From positions 64,723,604 to 64,787,603 of the forward strand of contig VZSR01003803.1 of the NCBI GenBank assembly GCA_013398615.1: DNA of 64,000 nt. Reading direction: 5' to 3'. The position numbers and the translations under genes are program-made. The notes beneath the pieces are model-generated. The model made no database searches, was not told the origin of the DNA, and was given only the letters and a program-made list of their open reading frames with translations. This stretch comes from Brachypodius melanocephalos. Its lineage: Eukaryota > Chordata > Aves > Passeriformes > Pycnonotidae. How positions within the stretch are numbered: position 1 is the first letter of the stretch; each line of letters opens with the position of its first letter. Of this stretch, positions 22,501 to 35,659 are shown one piece after another.

Positions 22501-25500
22501 ATAAAAGATTTTTTAGAAGTCTTTAGAAACAAAAATATAGGAGGGCTTTCTAGCAGAAAAAAGTCTGTAAACCTCCACAAGAAAATTTCATGCAAGAAGA
22601 AAGAGTAATGTGATTACGAATCAGAGGAAAACTGAAATGATTCGTTAATAAACAAAAGGCAATGTCAAAAACATTGTAGTGCAAATGCAAAACTGAAAGT
22701 AAGCCATGGTTTCTATTTTGATTGTTTGCTTCTCAACAAGTATGTAAACACTTTAAAAAACCCCAAACCACAGGACAGTGGAGCTTGCCTGCTGCTGCTG
22801 TGGCAGCCAGATATCATCATGGATATTCTAATGGGAGAAGAGAGCATGACATTAAATTGTAAATCAAGGTTTTCGGTGAACTTCAGTTTGAAGGAAATAC
22901 ACTTCTTTCTTCAGCCCTCCCTCAAGAACAGCTACATTTCACTACTGTTTTCTTTGCACTGACCCTCAGTGTAGCCTGAATGGTTTTCTTCTTGTTTTGG
23001 TGCTGTTTTGCTACAGCATTCCTTAAAGAAAGCAATGGCTTTTGTGAGACAAACCTTTGTTAAAATGTATATACATATATACACAAAAAGTTCCATTTGA
23101 ATCAAAGAGTAATGTCCACTGGTTGGTTCATGCATAATGCAGTATTTCCCCAAAATTAGAAATCTGTGGGAGAAGCAAAGCAGAGGGATAGCAGGGGTAT
23201 ACATTATGGGGAAAACTTTCCCACGTGTTTCATTCTATACTCACAAGCAAACAAAAAATTTTGCATATAGTAGTTAAGAGTGTTGAACCCGAGCTCTTTC
23301 GTTTGCCTTAATTTGAAATCATGGGGATTTAAGAATTTTCAGGATAAAATTCTCCCTCTAGCAATCTACCTGCTCATGGGTTTGTTTCTAACACCTCCAG
23401 ATTGTTACCATGCCCCACCTTGAGGCAAGTTTGTCCTGCTCAGGTCCTGACTGAGAGATCCTTGCTGAGGAATGATACTCATCAGGCCAGGAACTGCAGG
23501 ACCCTACACACATGGCTGAGAGGAGCATGTAAGTTTTATGATCACTGTCTTCAGAGCACATTTCTACTTTCTGATGGCTTCTGAATTTCCCATTGCACAT
23601 TCGTGACTTACACCTACCTGTCTTGAAACACGTTAAAATGGCTGTAAGATTTTACTTCCTCCAGACTTAGCAATGATTAAACACAGCAAGCTTTAATATT
23701 TGAATCCAGTTCAAGGGAATGAGGATACACTGGAGGGCGTGGGGAGGGACATGTGCTTTGTGAATGAGAAGAGCACATGGAAGTGCTTTTATCCCACTAG
23801 AACAGGCACACTGAGGTTGCTTCAACACAGCTGCAGCTGTGAGAAGAGTGTGCAGGCTGAAATGAGCTCATGGTTGGGTCCAAATGGGACAAGGGTTCTG
23901 CTCTCTTTTCTAGGAAGATCACCAAGGAAAAACAATCTGTTCACTGTATTGTCCCTCCATCTCTATCCTCGAATTTTCCAGGAATTTAATGCCAAGCAGC
24001 CACTCATAGCCAATTTTGGCTCCATCTGTGCCCATGAATCATTAACGTTTGCACAGTATCTCACATCTTGTTACCATTTTACATGCCACAACCACTGAAT
24101 TAACCCCACACAATGCTTGAGTGAGCAGCTGTAACAATAGAGAAACCTGGAGCACAAACGACAATCCCCAACAGACACAGAAGAGGAGCAGTACCATCTC
24201 CTGTCACTGGCACTATATATATTCTTGGTCATCTGTCTCAGAGAACATTCAAAGGCTCCTATAACTGAGATGTTACTCTATGGGATAATGAGGCGTTGCC
24301 ATTCCTTACAGTTCTGTCACAAGGCTTAGGCTATTTGATCTTTTCTGTGAAGCCTCAGCTCCAGATACCAAGTCATTATGTGAGAACTGAAGATTTATTT
24401 TCTTTTTTAAAAGGGATTTAGCCTTTAGACTGTTACAGAGAGAGAGCTGACAGTCTGACCTGAATATAACCCTTACAATTTGAAAGCCAGAGACTAGAAA
24501 AAAAGAAATACAGAATTGTCTTTAACATGTTGTGATTTTTAACCTAAAATATTGTGATTGTGAAAGAGGTGGACTCTGGCAGGAGGTTAATGCTTTTTGA
24601 AAGCTAGCTCTCCTCTACAGGTAAGAAAAGACTTCATTTTGTGCGTGTGCCAGCCTAGGCAGGGAGCTCCTGGAAGTGATAATATGTCTTGTGATAGCCA
24701 GAAGGGCTGCTGCAAGCTCCCTTCCTATGCAGAGGAGGTTGTGCACAGCACGCTAACTTTCAGGTTAAATACCTGTTGCTTTAAACAGCCTGCTGACTCC
24801 ATGGCATTCATCAGTTTTAGCTCATGCTTTGCAGTCTCTTTAGGTGGAAGATGCTAGAGAAATCTTTGCTTCTAAAGAAAACCCACGAATGATTCTTTTT
24901 TCCCCACACCTGTTTGCTGTTTGGAAGGGCAGATATCAAAACGACACTGACCACACTGATCCTGAAAGCATTGCCTTTTGGAAGAAGCAGTCAACTGCAC
25001 AGTCAAGGTTATCAGCATTTTAAGACATTCATTACCTGCCCTGCTGACTTGCCCTGTAGCCCATTACTGACAAACTCTTCTGTGTAACTATTCATGTGCA
25101 TACATTTCTGGGGGTTACATTTTTCCTTTTTTATGGCAGTATTACACAGAGCACAAGAACCATGGCAGCCAGCTCTAGGCACATAAGAGAAGCAGCCAGA
25201 TGGAGGGGGCAGGAGAGCAACTTTGGCCTTGCTGCCTGCTTTGCCAAGAGGTCAGAGGTGCCAGTGGGTGCCCAACAGGAGCAAAGAAGTGCAGCTGTTC
25301 CCAGGGAAAGCTGCTCCTTCCCAGCTGGGTCCCACACCTCAGCCCTTCCTGCCACTTCACTCAGCAGCTGGAGCAGACAAGAAGTCCCTTTTCCCAGAGG
25401 TCTTGCCTTGACCTCCTTTCAGCTTTTCTTTTTCTCCCAGTGCTTCCCCTTGGAGCAGCACCCTGACCCCACTCTACTTAGTCCTTCAGGAGATGACTTT

Positions 25501-25806
25501 TGCCTGTGACTGCTGCATGATCTGAAAATCGTAAGGCAATTGCTCCCTTAACTCTAACTAAAACACTGCAGTTCACAAACCTCTGGGCTTCTTATCATGC
25601 CTCTTCATTTTATTTTTATTTCAGCTCCTGCAGCAACACCAAGTGAAAAATTACAGATTAATAGGGAGTCCTGGGTGAGCTAATGAGGCAAAATGGGCCC
25701 CAGTCACTACATTGTTAAAAACCTGTGTCCTATGGCAGCAGTACTGATAGCCTTCAACCCCACCTAAAGAAGGGTAACAAGCAAGAAGGATATGTTAACA
25801 GAGTTT
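19591..25806. other. Gene-free segment
   Basis: About 6.2 kb without a supported gene. At 21243 a TGTGGTGATTTAACC start resembles the 5' end of some avian ERVL-type LTRs, but it is too short to call. A GC-richer patch at about 25160-25500 carries overlapping open frames on both strands without recognisable products. Confidence 0.5.
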
Positions 25807-25838
<32 letters not shown>

Positions 25839-25844
25839 TGTATA
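25807..25844. repeat. (TA)n microsatellite
   Basis: Thirteen TA units followed by an interrupted CATATATGTATA extension. GCAAGCAAGAAAGCAAGC words follow directly. Confidence 0.95.
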
Positions 25845-28800
25845 AAAAGCAAGCAAGAAAGCAAGCAGTCCAAATAATCAATAGAGTAGAGCTGTTAAAT
25901 AATCAGATATAACAGCTGCAAAAGTAGTGCGTGCATGTCTGTACAGATGCTTGCAGGTATGTAATCTTATTATTATGATAATTACTTAAGAATACCTCCC
26001 ATTATCCTGTGTACTGTAAGGCAGAGAATAAACAGCAAGAAACCCCTTGATTGCATCAAGCTATTCCACACAGACTACAAAAGTGGCAATTTCCTGGCAC
26101 TGCCCCAAATCAAATCCTATCACTTCAAATGCAGTAGCAGACAGATACACATATTGTTGCTTATTTTTATAGTGAAAATACTGAGTATATAATTCCAGAA
26201 GTCTTCTATTAAATGTTGTAACAAATTAAACAATTAAGTAAATATAATCAGATAAATCCAACCTTGATGTCAGTAATATGAAGAGAGACTTGTAGACAAG
26301 GAGAACTATGCAGTCACTGCAAAAAAGCTTACTCACAATTTGATTTAGAGAGGAAATTACAGGCACATGGAACCATTATATTGCATCAGAAACAGATCAT
26401 GAGAACCCACAAATTCTAAAAATTGCTCAGTTGGTGTCAGGAATTTCAGGCTAAATATATTATCTCCAGACCATGACTGACCCTCTTGCCTTAAAAACTT
26501 GACTTTATTTGGGCTCAAGAGGCTTATCAGCTCTCGCATCCTTTCAGCTACCCCAAATCTCACCATGAGCTTTACAGAGGAATCTTCTTGCTCAGTATTT
26601 CCCCTGTGTTTGGGTTCTTATGGAAGGTCTTCATTGCTCCGTGGAGCTTGATCCACATACCTTGCAGTTCGAGTTCCTGGTGACTGGAATTAGGCTAGCA
26701 CAGTGAAGGTTTACCCAGGCCATGGCAAGAAGCAGCAAAGGAGGAGTCCAATATATTGGAAGCACTCACAAGACAGTGCTATGCTCCAGCTAAATGTGAC
26801 AACACTGGCTCTGAATTCAAGCTCCCCACAAGTTTTATCAGCTCAGGTCAGGTATTCACCCCTGAGTGCACAGAGATGGAGACAAAGATGTCTCTGCTCA
26901 GGCAGCAGAGGTGCCTAAAGAAGGTACCAGAAAACTGCCCACCTTGAGTAGCTGCTTAGGAGGTTTTTCTCTCCAAATGACTGCACATACCCTACTACAT
27001 AGCTCTGTGTATGGTGTCAGCACAACTAGACTGAAGCATTTCATATTGTAAGGCTAAAGCTGAAAAGACATTTTATTTTTCAAAACTAAATCCGGGTCTT
27101 GCTGAAGGCTCAGAAGACAAGGCCTGAGGGAAAGGAAGAAGTCAACAGTGTTAAGACTGGATCAAAAACTCTTAAAATTTTAGTGTCATCTATTATGCAC
27201 ATAAGAGACAGGGAGAAAGAGAAAAAAAGTAACATCAGTATTTCTGGCCACTATTGCTTTTTTTGGTTAATCAAGCCCTGCTCATTGAAATGCTTTGTGA
27301 TCTCCTGCTAAACACCTTCTCAGCCTTCCTTCATGCTCCCTGTGCTAGCAGTATCTCATTTATGTCCTTGTAAGGTGCTTTGAGCCATAACAAGTATGAA
27401 AGATGCTATACAAAACATTATTCTATTCTCTCATATCCTAGTTTGCTTTCAAAACCAAAATACTGCACTTGGATGCACACCTGAAGCTTTGGCTGTAGTC
27501 ATTGAGAGTTTTCTGCCTGTATCTGCAGGGATAACCTGGACCATTATGCTTTCAGACTGCTCAGATGCTGCGGGTGAGGAGGATGGGGGTGGGGTCCTTT
27601 CCACTTGAAGTAATCTTTAAAAAATTCCTGCATCATACTGCATCCATTTGAAACCCCTAAATGTTCATATCCGCAGCAGTCCTGTGGGTCACCTGCCATG
27701 GAAAAAAAATTTCCCTGGACAAAAAGGTCTTAAAATATTTTATTACAGAAATATACTTTTTGGGCCTTAAAACAGATTAAATATATGAGAATTCCTAGAA
27801 GTCGATATTGTTCCCCTCAGGGATGCCAGACTTTATTTACAAAGCTTATATATTGCTATAGCAAGGGGTTTTCATGGATGAAAACTGCTCAGGGCATTAT
27901 GATAGATAGGTTGATGGCAGTGAATGGGAAAAAAAGCACATAGAAGCTCCACCTGGCTGAATGGCATTAAGATTCCCCACGGGAGTCATATGAGGATGCA
28001 AGGTTTTTCTCTACTGTTTGCTCTAACAATGACATACATACATACATACATACAAAAATGAAATCTCTCACAGCACTCAATAATTTATTTGCTTCGTCCT
28101 GGCCATGAATGTGCTAGAATAATAAACCACCATATGGGTGATAGTACAGTCACTACTAGTGATTCCACACTATTATAGCTTTGCAATAAAATAGCTTAAT
28201 CTGTGTTTCTTTTGAAAGATTGAAAGCAATGGACACATAGAGCCCTGCTTTAGAATCATATTTTCTGTTGCTTGCTTTTCCCAGTGTTAAAAAGGGTCTA
28301 CGAATACAGCTACACTCTCAAGGGCAGAAGTAAATCTAGCAGAACAAGGATTCCTTATTCTAAAAATGGTAATGGCAAATACTCACAAGTGTGTAAATAA
28401 TTAATTGCTTTCTTGTTAACAAGTCCAGGTTTTTCATTCTTTGTTAGCAAGGGTTGTTTTTTCTATGAAAAATAGAAACATTTAGGATTGTATCTTCCTA
28501 GCCCATGATTAATTTATAGGTTCTTGTGGCGTCAGGTGCAAAGATTCAAGATTCAATTTGTCCCCCCAGGCAATTCCCACTCTAAAAGATGGTGCAGGTA
28601 TTCTGCAGAAATAAATGAAGGAAAACATTAATGCTATAAAACCAACAGTAGTATCCCCTATGGAGGTCATATCTTTCAAATTCTTAGAGACACATCAAGA
28701 TATCAGATGTCTTTTGTACTGGTCTGGAAAGACCATAAAGCCCTCTAATGATCTCCTACAGAAAAAAAACCAGAGCGAATCAACACCGCATTGTTCATGC

Positions 28801-28855
28801 TGAACAGTATCAGCTACAACTGGCTGGGGTTTTTTGGCCTGCTTTTTCCCAGCAT
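25845..28855. other. Gene-free segment
   Basis: AT-rich DNA with one tetranucleotide microsatellite at 28032. No frame exceeds about 70 codons in a convincing way, and no transposon family was identified. Confidence 0.55.
28032..28054. repeat. (ACAT)n microsatellite
   Basis: Five and a half perfect ACAT units. Confidence 0.95.
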
Positions 28856-28960
28856 TTCATTTGTTGTTTTGGTTTGGTTTTGGTGGGGTTTTTTTGGTTT
28901 TTGGTTTATTTGGGAATTGGGGGTTTTGATTGGTTGGTTGTTTTCTTTTAAACTTTTAAT
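28856..28960. repeat. G/T-rich low-complexity tract
   Basis: Irregular GGTTT, GGTTTT and TTGGTTGG words with very few A or C. Frames reading Gly-Phe-Trp through it are artefacts. Multiple GG runs could permit a weak two-tetrad G-quadruplex on +. Confidence 0.8.
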
Positions 28961-30405
28961 TTTTTCAATTTGATCCACCATTTCCAAGCCTACAGCATAC
29001 AAAGATGACAACATAGAAATAGCATAACAGAAAGAGTCAAACATCTAACAATTTTTTTTAACCTTTTTTTTTTTACTTTTTTCAGCTAGATCACAAATCA
29101 CATAAATATTTCCTTTCTGTGTATACACAGCTCAGTGACTGCATCGTTAATGACTACAATTGTAGTCAAACAACTGTGTCTTTTTAATAAGTCCCCACCT
29201 GCTTCCCCAGTATGTCTCCCTGGGACTGATTCTGGGAAAACCTCTTCCAATGGGGGAGAGAGGAGCATATGTGAAAGATGTCCTGACCTCTGATCATGAA
29301 CACTAGAGACCTACTTGGCTCAGAAATTCCAGAATCAGATCAAAACACTGAACCTCTTTGTTTTCCTTTCTGTAAAATGGGAGCACTTTGTACAGATTTC
29401 CTTATGCTGAAAAACACTATGCAAATGCAAGTTAATTACAGTGTAAATACTTGAATACTTCCAGGAGGATGACTGATTATGGGGATTTAACAACATGATG
29501 AATTCTGTGTATGAGACATAACATTTTCATTTCTTTTCCTCTTTGAAATTAGTTGTAAGCACTTATATGGAAAAACCATACCGCTGTAGAGAACAGTTGT
29601 TCAGTCTTAGGACTTGCAAACTCAGTATCTTAAGAATATTCTGCTCACATGGCTTCATGACATTTTAATATTTTGCTTTGCTTCTTGATTGCTTTCACTC
29701 GAATTTTGTATTTGATCTAAAAACTCAAAAAAACCTTAGAAAATAGTGTGCTAAGACTGTTGAAAATAGGTGCTACAGCTTTCCAGAGAAAAACAGGTTA
29801 CACATTAATATACACTTTCTACTGCTAACTATTAATTTTGAAGAGTGATTAAGTATTTTAGATGTGTTTTCTCTTTAAAAACATTTACAGTCTATAGATG
29901 TAGGGTGGTATTTTATGTTCTTTAAATGTCAGGATAGTTCTGCAGACTTTAACATTATAATGACACCAAATTTAAGTCATTAAAGAAGAGATTTATCTCA
30001 CATTTTAAACACTGAAGTTAGGGATTAAATCTAAGTACGTGAGCTTCTTCTATAATGCAGAAAGACACAAACCTCCAGAAGGAATGTATGAAAAGACTTA
30101 TCCTTTAGAATTAACAACAAAACAATCTGTAATTTTGATTTGTGGAGGTTAGGAAAGATAAATATCCATTTTTAATTAGTTATCCAGGATGGATATCAGA
30201 AGGAAAAGTAACAAGGAATAATATAAAACATATTAGTAATATGAATTTAGCAAAAGATGAAACAGAGACCAAGCACAGTTTCCTCCATTGATGTTCAAGA
30301 GGAAGTAAGGCTGAAGTTAGAACCATCTGTTAGAAAAGTTTCCTTCTGGATTTAGAGGGAACAGTTTCCAGTGCTATTGTCCATAGCTAAAAGAAATCCA
30401 AACTG
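28961..30405. other. Gene-free segment
   Basis: AT-rich unique DNA with T runs at about 29051-29073. Nothing else is recognised. Confidence 0.55.
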
Positions 30406-30830
30406 ATGACACAAAAATCATCTCAAGAATCAGTGTATAAAGGTCTCATAAGATGCTTTCTCCTGTATTTTTTAGCCATTAAAAACGGAGATTTTATAGC
30501 TTTAGTCGTGTTAGTGATCCAAACAGCCATTTTCAGATACCACATAACATCTATAGACTGCAGTAAACTCAGTGGGAGCTCTATCAATATGTGTTCGGGC
30601 TTAGAAGAAATTGTGCCCATCAATTTCTTTGTACTCAGGTCAAGAGACGTCGGCAGCATCCACATTAATGCAATATGGCAACTGCAGATAGCTGGGGAAT
30701 TTTTTGAATGCCTGGCTCCACAAAAGTTAAAATTGCTCTTTTTTAGTCTAAGATACTTCAAGTTGCATATGTCAAGGCAATTTCTATCACTCCATATTTC
30801 AAGGCATGAAATTTTTGTTTTATGATGGTA
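30406..30830. other. Unique block open on both strands; possible conserved noncoding element
   Basis: A frame of 139 codons on + (30406-30825) overlaps one of 112 codons on - (30423-30761). Neither protein is recognised, neither has obvious splice or promoter signals, and codon content looks non-coding. The scarcity of stops on both strands, balanced composition and lack of repeats are what a constrained noncoding element can look like, but that can only be decided by alignment to other birds. Confidence 0.2.
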
Positions 30831-33800
30831 AACATCGGAGTTTCAATAGCCTTATAGATTTTCTTTTCACAAAAGGATTCTATACAAATTGTCACCATTC
30901 ATCTGAAACTTGCAGCATATTTAGAAATGCAATTAAAATGTCTGTGCAGAGTACTTCTTTTGTTTAGTGACCCAAGTTGAAGGGAGCAGGATGGTTTGTA
31001 CTACAAACATGAGCATGAAGTGAATATTTAATACCAAGAAAATAAACCTCTAAGTAAGAGTCCAGACTGTCACTAAAACCTACAGGAAGGGATTGCATAT
31101 AATGCAGCCTTTGAGAGGATGTAAGAAATAACAAGACATTGGCAGGCAAATGGACCAAGGAAGCTTCCTGGATCTTTTCCACTAATAAATTCTCATTTTG
31201 GCAAGAGATATCTGTAATTTGTAAGTGGTTTTGATCTTCAGGAAACTTTCCTGCCTTTCTGCAGTGAGGGAAGACTTTCTATAAGGGAGTCTTCCTTCGG
31301 GTGGAAGGCCAGGATAGAATCTGACACTCACGCAGGGACTGGTACTGGTTTCAAAGATAGTTCTTATCTCTTCTTCTCAGGAACCAAGCAGAAAATCACA
31401 ATGTTCTGCCTGATGACAATAGAAAATATAAGGTCATAAATTGCTCCCCGTTTTGCTCAGATGCCAATTCCACATAACACAACAGATGTTTTTCTCTCTG
31501 TCACCACCAGCAGCTCTTACACCAGCTATCATGAAAGCAAGGGCAGAAATTACACAGTGTACATGTTATTTGCACTTTTATTCTGCGTATTTGTGATAGT
31601 AGGAATATACAATAAAGGAGATAATTTTCTGGTTTCATTCAATAAAATAAACCTTTTTGCCCACTAAAATCAAACATTTCATAACAAAATTTTCCTTTTC
31701 AAAATAAAAATAAATATACACCTAGCATTTCCATCTACATACTAATGTGTATATTTTACAGCAGTGAAAGATGTACAGCAAGGAATCAAATGGGGAATAA
31801 TTCTAAACATTTCCTTGTCCCACTGGGAGTTACTCCTCAGCCAGGCTCGCTTTTGAAAACAATATTTGATAGTATTCAAGGAATTTTAAAACATATCTGT
31901 ATGGAGAAAGTTGATTTTTACTTATAAAATAAATTAGCTGCAGACTAGCAAGCCTTGAAACAAAATATCAGGAGAGACATTGTTACCAGAGATGAAGCCG
32001 TGCTCAGCAGGTTACTCAACTACAAAGGCATACTTAAATTGTGCTTATCCCAATTCCATGTGGGCTCCTGTGGAGAGATTCCTGGGGCTGCATACATGTG
32101 GAATTAATCAATCAGATAAAAACATCCACAGTTCTTAAAATACATACTCTGTGCTCAATGTGATTTTGGCACAAATGTGTTATTTAATATCATACCTGAT
32201 CCAGGTACAAATTGGCTGGGATCTGCCCTCTAATGAAGATGTTTCGCTACCTCAGGTGTTCTACACATGGCCAAACAGCTTTTAACTAACTTCCCTCATT
32301 GGAGCAATCATTAAGGTCTTAGCTCTAACAGTGCTATGGAAAAAAGCTATTGAGGAACCTGTACTTGCTTTGGCAAAAAAACTCAGGGGTTGGAAGACAG
32401 GCAGCAATACCTCATGATGTGCATCTGGCTAATTAAGATGTTGACTGAGCCTGTGTTAATCAAGGTCCATCAAACTATGCTTCATTAATATGTAAATTGG
32501 GAAACCCTTCCACAATTGCCCTACCATCTGAACTCTAGCTATGGGCCCCAAAACAGACAATAACTGGAGATGTAATTTACATTTTCAGTCGGGGAAATAA
32601 TTTTCTGAAAACAAAGGAATTGTGAGGTAGAGTGCAAATGTACATTATTTCAAAATACACATGAATACCTTAGACAAACATCATAGATATGCATAACAAT
32701 GTGAAAGTTTAAAGATGTGTCAGCAAAAGGACTTCATGTGAGTGATACATAACAAAAGGAAAACATTACTTTCCTCAGATTAATTTATCAGAGGTGATGT
32801 CCCATACAGATGATGAAGAGAGGTACATCTAGAAGTCAGTTCCAACCATTTAAGGGAGAAGTTATGCCAAATTAAATTAATAGAATATTATGATAGATAT
32901 CTTGAAAAGAACTGTAGGTTCAATCTCTTTTAGTCTGAACACATATTAACAGAACTTAGAATAACCTTAGAAAAGTGTAATATTCAGATGACCAAAGATA
33001 TAATGGTCATGCCTGTTGTTTTCTATCAACTAGTCCTAGATGTTACCAGCTCAGCATCTTACCAAGACCACATAAATCAGTCCAAGGAGACTGCCTCCCC
33101 TTGGCTAGGGATTTATACAGAATTCAAATAATTGAGATAAGGTCTAGGAAGGTCTCAATTGCTTACAAAGCCAATAAGAGTCCTAATTTAAGCATTTAAA
33201 GTAGGTGCCTTCAGAAGATAGGACAAATACAATTTCCTCCTTCCTTCCTGCTTTCCTTTTTCCTCCTATTACCATAATGAAGAGGATCACTTTAATGTTA
33301 GTCTATAAATAACTCTTTTGATTCAATAGTAGTGACATAATAAAAACATGTATTAAAAATCAGCAGTTATTCAAGTTGTGGGTAGCTGGCTGCAGACAGG
33401 CTGAGTGTGAGAACTGGCACTACAGCCAGTGATGCTCGAGTCCACATGAGCAGTAGAATGAGAGGAGCTGCTGAGATGGCCTCCCTGTTGAGGGGTCTGT
33501 ACAGGGGCCTCATTTCAGAGCCCCTGGTAGAGTTATTCTCCAGAAAGGCAATGTGTCACAATGTCCTGTGTCACCTCTCAGCCCCACATGGGTGTCTGAG
33601 GTACCTTAATGTATCTCTAGTGGCACTAGAGCCCCGTGTATGGGCAAGAGAATTGTACTTCACGTGTCAGCTGTCACTTGAGCTGAATCACGCGTAGACC
33701 TTTACACACAGCTGCCCAATTTTTAGGATCTTAATCTGGAGCTGAAAGCCAACCAAGTTGTTTTGCACATTCTCCCAGCTTTCACTCTTCTTGTTCTCTC

Positions 33801-35542
33801 AGCATCTACTGACATTTCAAAACACTTTCTGGCAATTTATTGACTTAGAGAGCAAAAAGTGTTCAGTACAGAAATAGTCGTAAAATGGAGTAGCAACCAG
33901 TGCAAAGTCGAGTATTCAAGAGAGGTGCAGAAGCAGTTAAAATTCGTTGTTCCTTCCTTTGCCTCCTGAGAATGCTCTGAAAGTCCTTAAAGTGCCAAAG
34001 TCTCAGTTCTACACTGGGTTTGCACTGGGTAGGAAGGACTAATGCAGGGGAAAAAAATCCTGCATTCTTATAATGTAGATGACTTTTGACTGACAGGTTG
34101 ACCCTTAGCTTCCTTTATTTAGCACTGAACTATGATACTCCTATTCATGGAAGTAAAAATATTCCATTTCTCTTTTTTCTGTCTGTATGCAATCCAGAAA
34201 AATTCAAAAGATCTTACAAATCTCCATAGATGTCAGCTAATAAGGTACTGGGCTTGGACAGACTAAGGTATTGTTGGAAGCTGAAAGTTCTTTCCCCTTA
34301 GGAAATCACTGGTGGTCTTTCCCAAAGTGTCAGCCAAAAGATCATTAAAATTTCAGTCAGTTTTAATTGGCTAAGACCACACATCTCTATAATTTCCCTG
34401 TGCATCAGCAATGACAGATAGCATACTGCCCACTCTGCCACACCCTGTGGGCTGATTTTTAACTTTTAAAGGGCCAAAAGTCAATCTCTTAAAACCTGGA
34501 AGTTTATAATGGAAAATAAATGCTAGTTTTCTAGAAAGAACTGAGATTTCAAAGATTAAGATTACTTACATCCAGCCAGGAGGTACAACGTGCTTGTAAA
34601 TGTTACAACTTTTCAAAGATGAAGGGACATGGCCATATGTTACTGAAGCACACCCCAGTAAGAGAGTGGGATGTGTGTGAACTCTTCAAACCTTAGCCAT
34701 ATATCATTACAATCTCCCACAGATCAGACATTCAAAACAGCCTGCAGATGATCTCCTACTCACCAATTCAATATCTGCCTGTTTACAACAGATTTAAAAA
34801 CAGGAAAATCCCAGGATATGGAACGCACTGTGATTCTGAGGTGCTGGAAGATGTGCATAACAGAACAGTGCACCAGCAATTCCGCAGATTTCCATCACAA
34901 AGTTTTGAAAGTTAAAGAGACATATCTAGAAACTATAAGTATCATTGAAATATATATGACAAAAATATTCCACTCATTCTATATTCTATTACTTCATGAG
35001 TAAAAAAGTACTGAATTGGTATCTGACTACTTTCACAGCATTAAAAAAAAAAAAAGATAAATGATGATTTTTGAAGCAGCATTCAAAATCTCTTGTTTTG
35101 TCAGGCAGCCAAGTGGGATCTGTGTGCTAATTCCTATCCTTTCCCACCAGACTGGACCTCCTGCTGCTTACTGTTTGCAGCATGGCAGATTCCCAGGAGA
35201 GCCCAGGTGGGTTTTTCTCCTGTTAAGAATAAGACAAGCAGAATTCTTTTGGAGTATGCTTAGCCTGACTTAATGACATTCATTTCAGGTAGTAATTCCT
35301 AGGGAGATGGGCAGCCTTCAGCTCTAAGTGTAAGCTTTGTGAATTTTCTGTCTAATAACAAACATAGAAAGTGTTTAGTTAACATGGAAGATCTTTGATG
35401 TTTGCAGGAGTCTTTTCAGATCTGTTCAAACAACAGATCTTACGGTGGGGCAAGCAAGAGTAAAAGAATACCAACAAAATCATCTGGGGAAAAAATCTGC
35501 AGTGTGACAGGTACATCCTACTAAATTTTCATTAATGTTTAG
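30831..35542. other. Gene-free segment
   Basis: About 4.7 kb of AT-rich unique DNA. A 96-codon + frame at 33407-33697 is somewhat GC-richer than its flanks but unrecognised. An A-rich run lies at about 35042-35054. Confidence 0.55.
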
Positions 35543-35659
35543 ACATACATATATATATATGTAAATAATATATAAAACACACCCTTTTTTCTTGTTGGGT
35601 TTGGGGGGTTTCTGTTTGTTTTTTTTCGTTTTGTTTTTGTTTTTGTTTTTTTTTTTTTG
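35543..35659. repeat. AT microsatellite plus G/T-rich tract
   Basis: A short (TA)n at about 35549-35560 in an ACATACATATATATATATGT context is followed at 35585-35659 by a T-rich tract with GTTTT and GGGTTTGGGGGG words, ending in 14 or 15 T. Confidence 0.85.

Noticed and set aside
25096..25509. 137-codon + frame in a GC-richer patch
   Set aside because: At least four other frames on both strands are open over the same bases and none is recognised.
32820..32860. AAGTCAGTTCCAACC as a CR1 tail
   Set aside because: The match is too short and lacks the terminal repeat and the usual GGTTGGA-type landmark.
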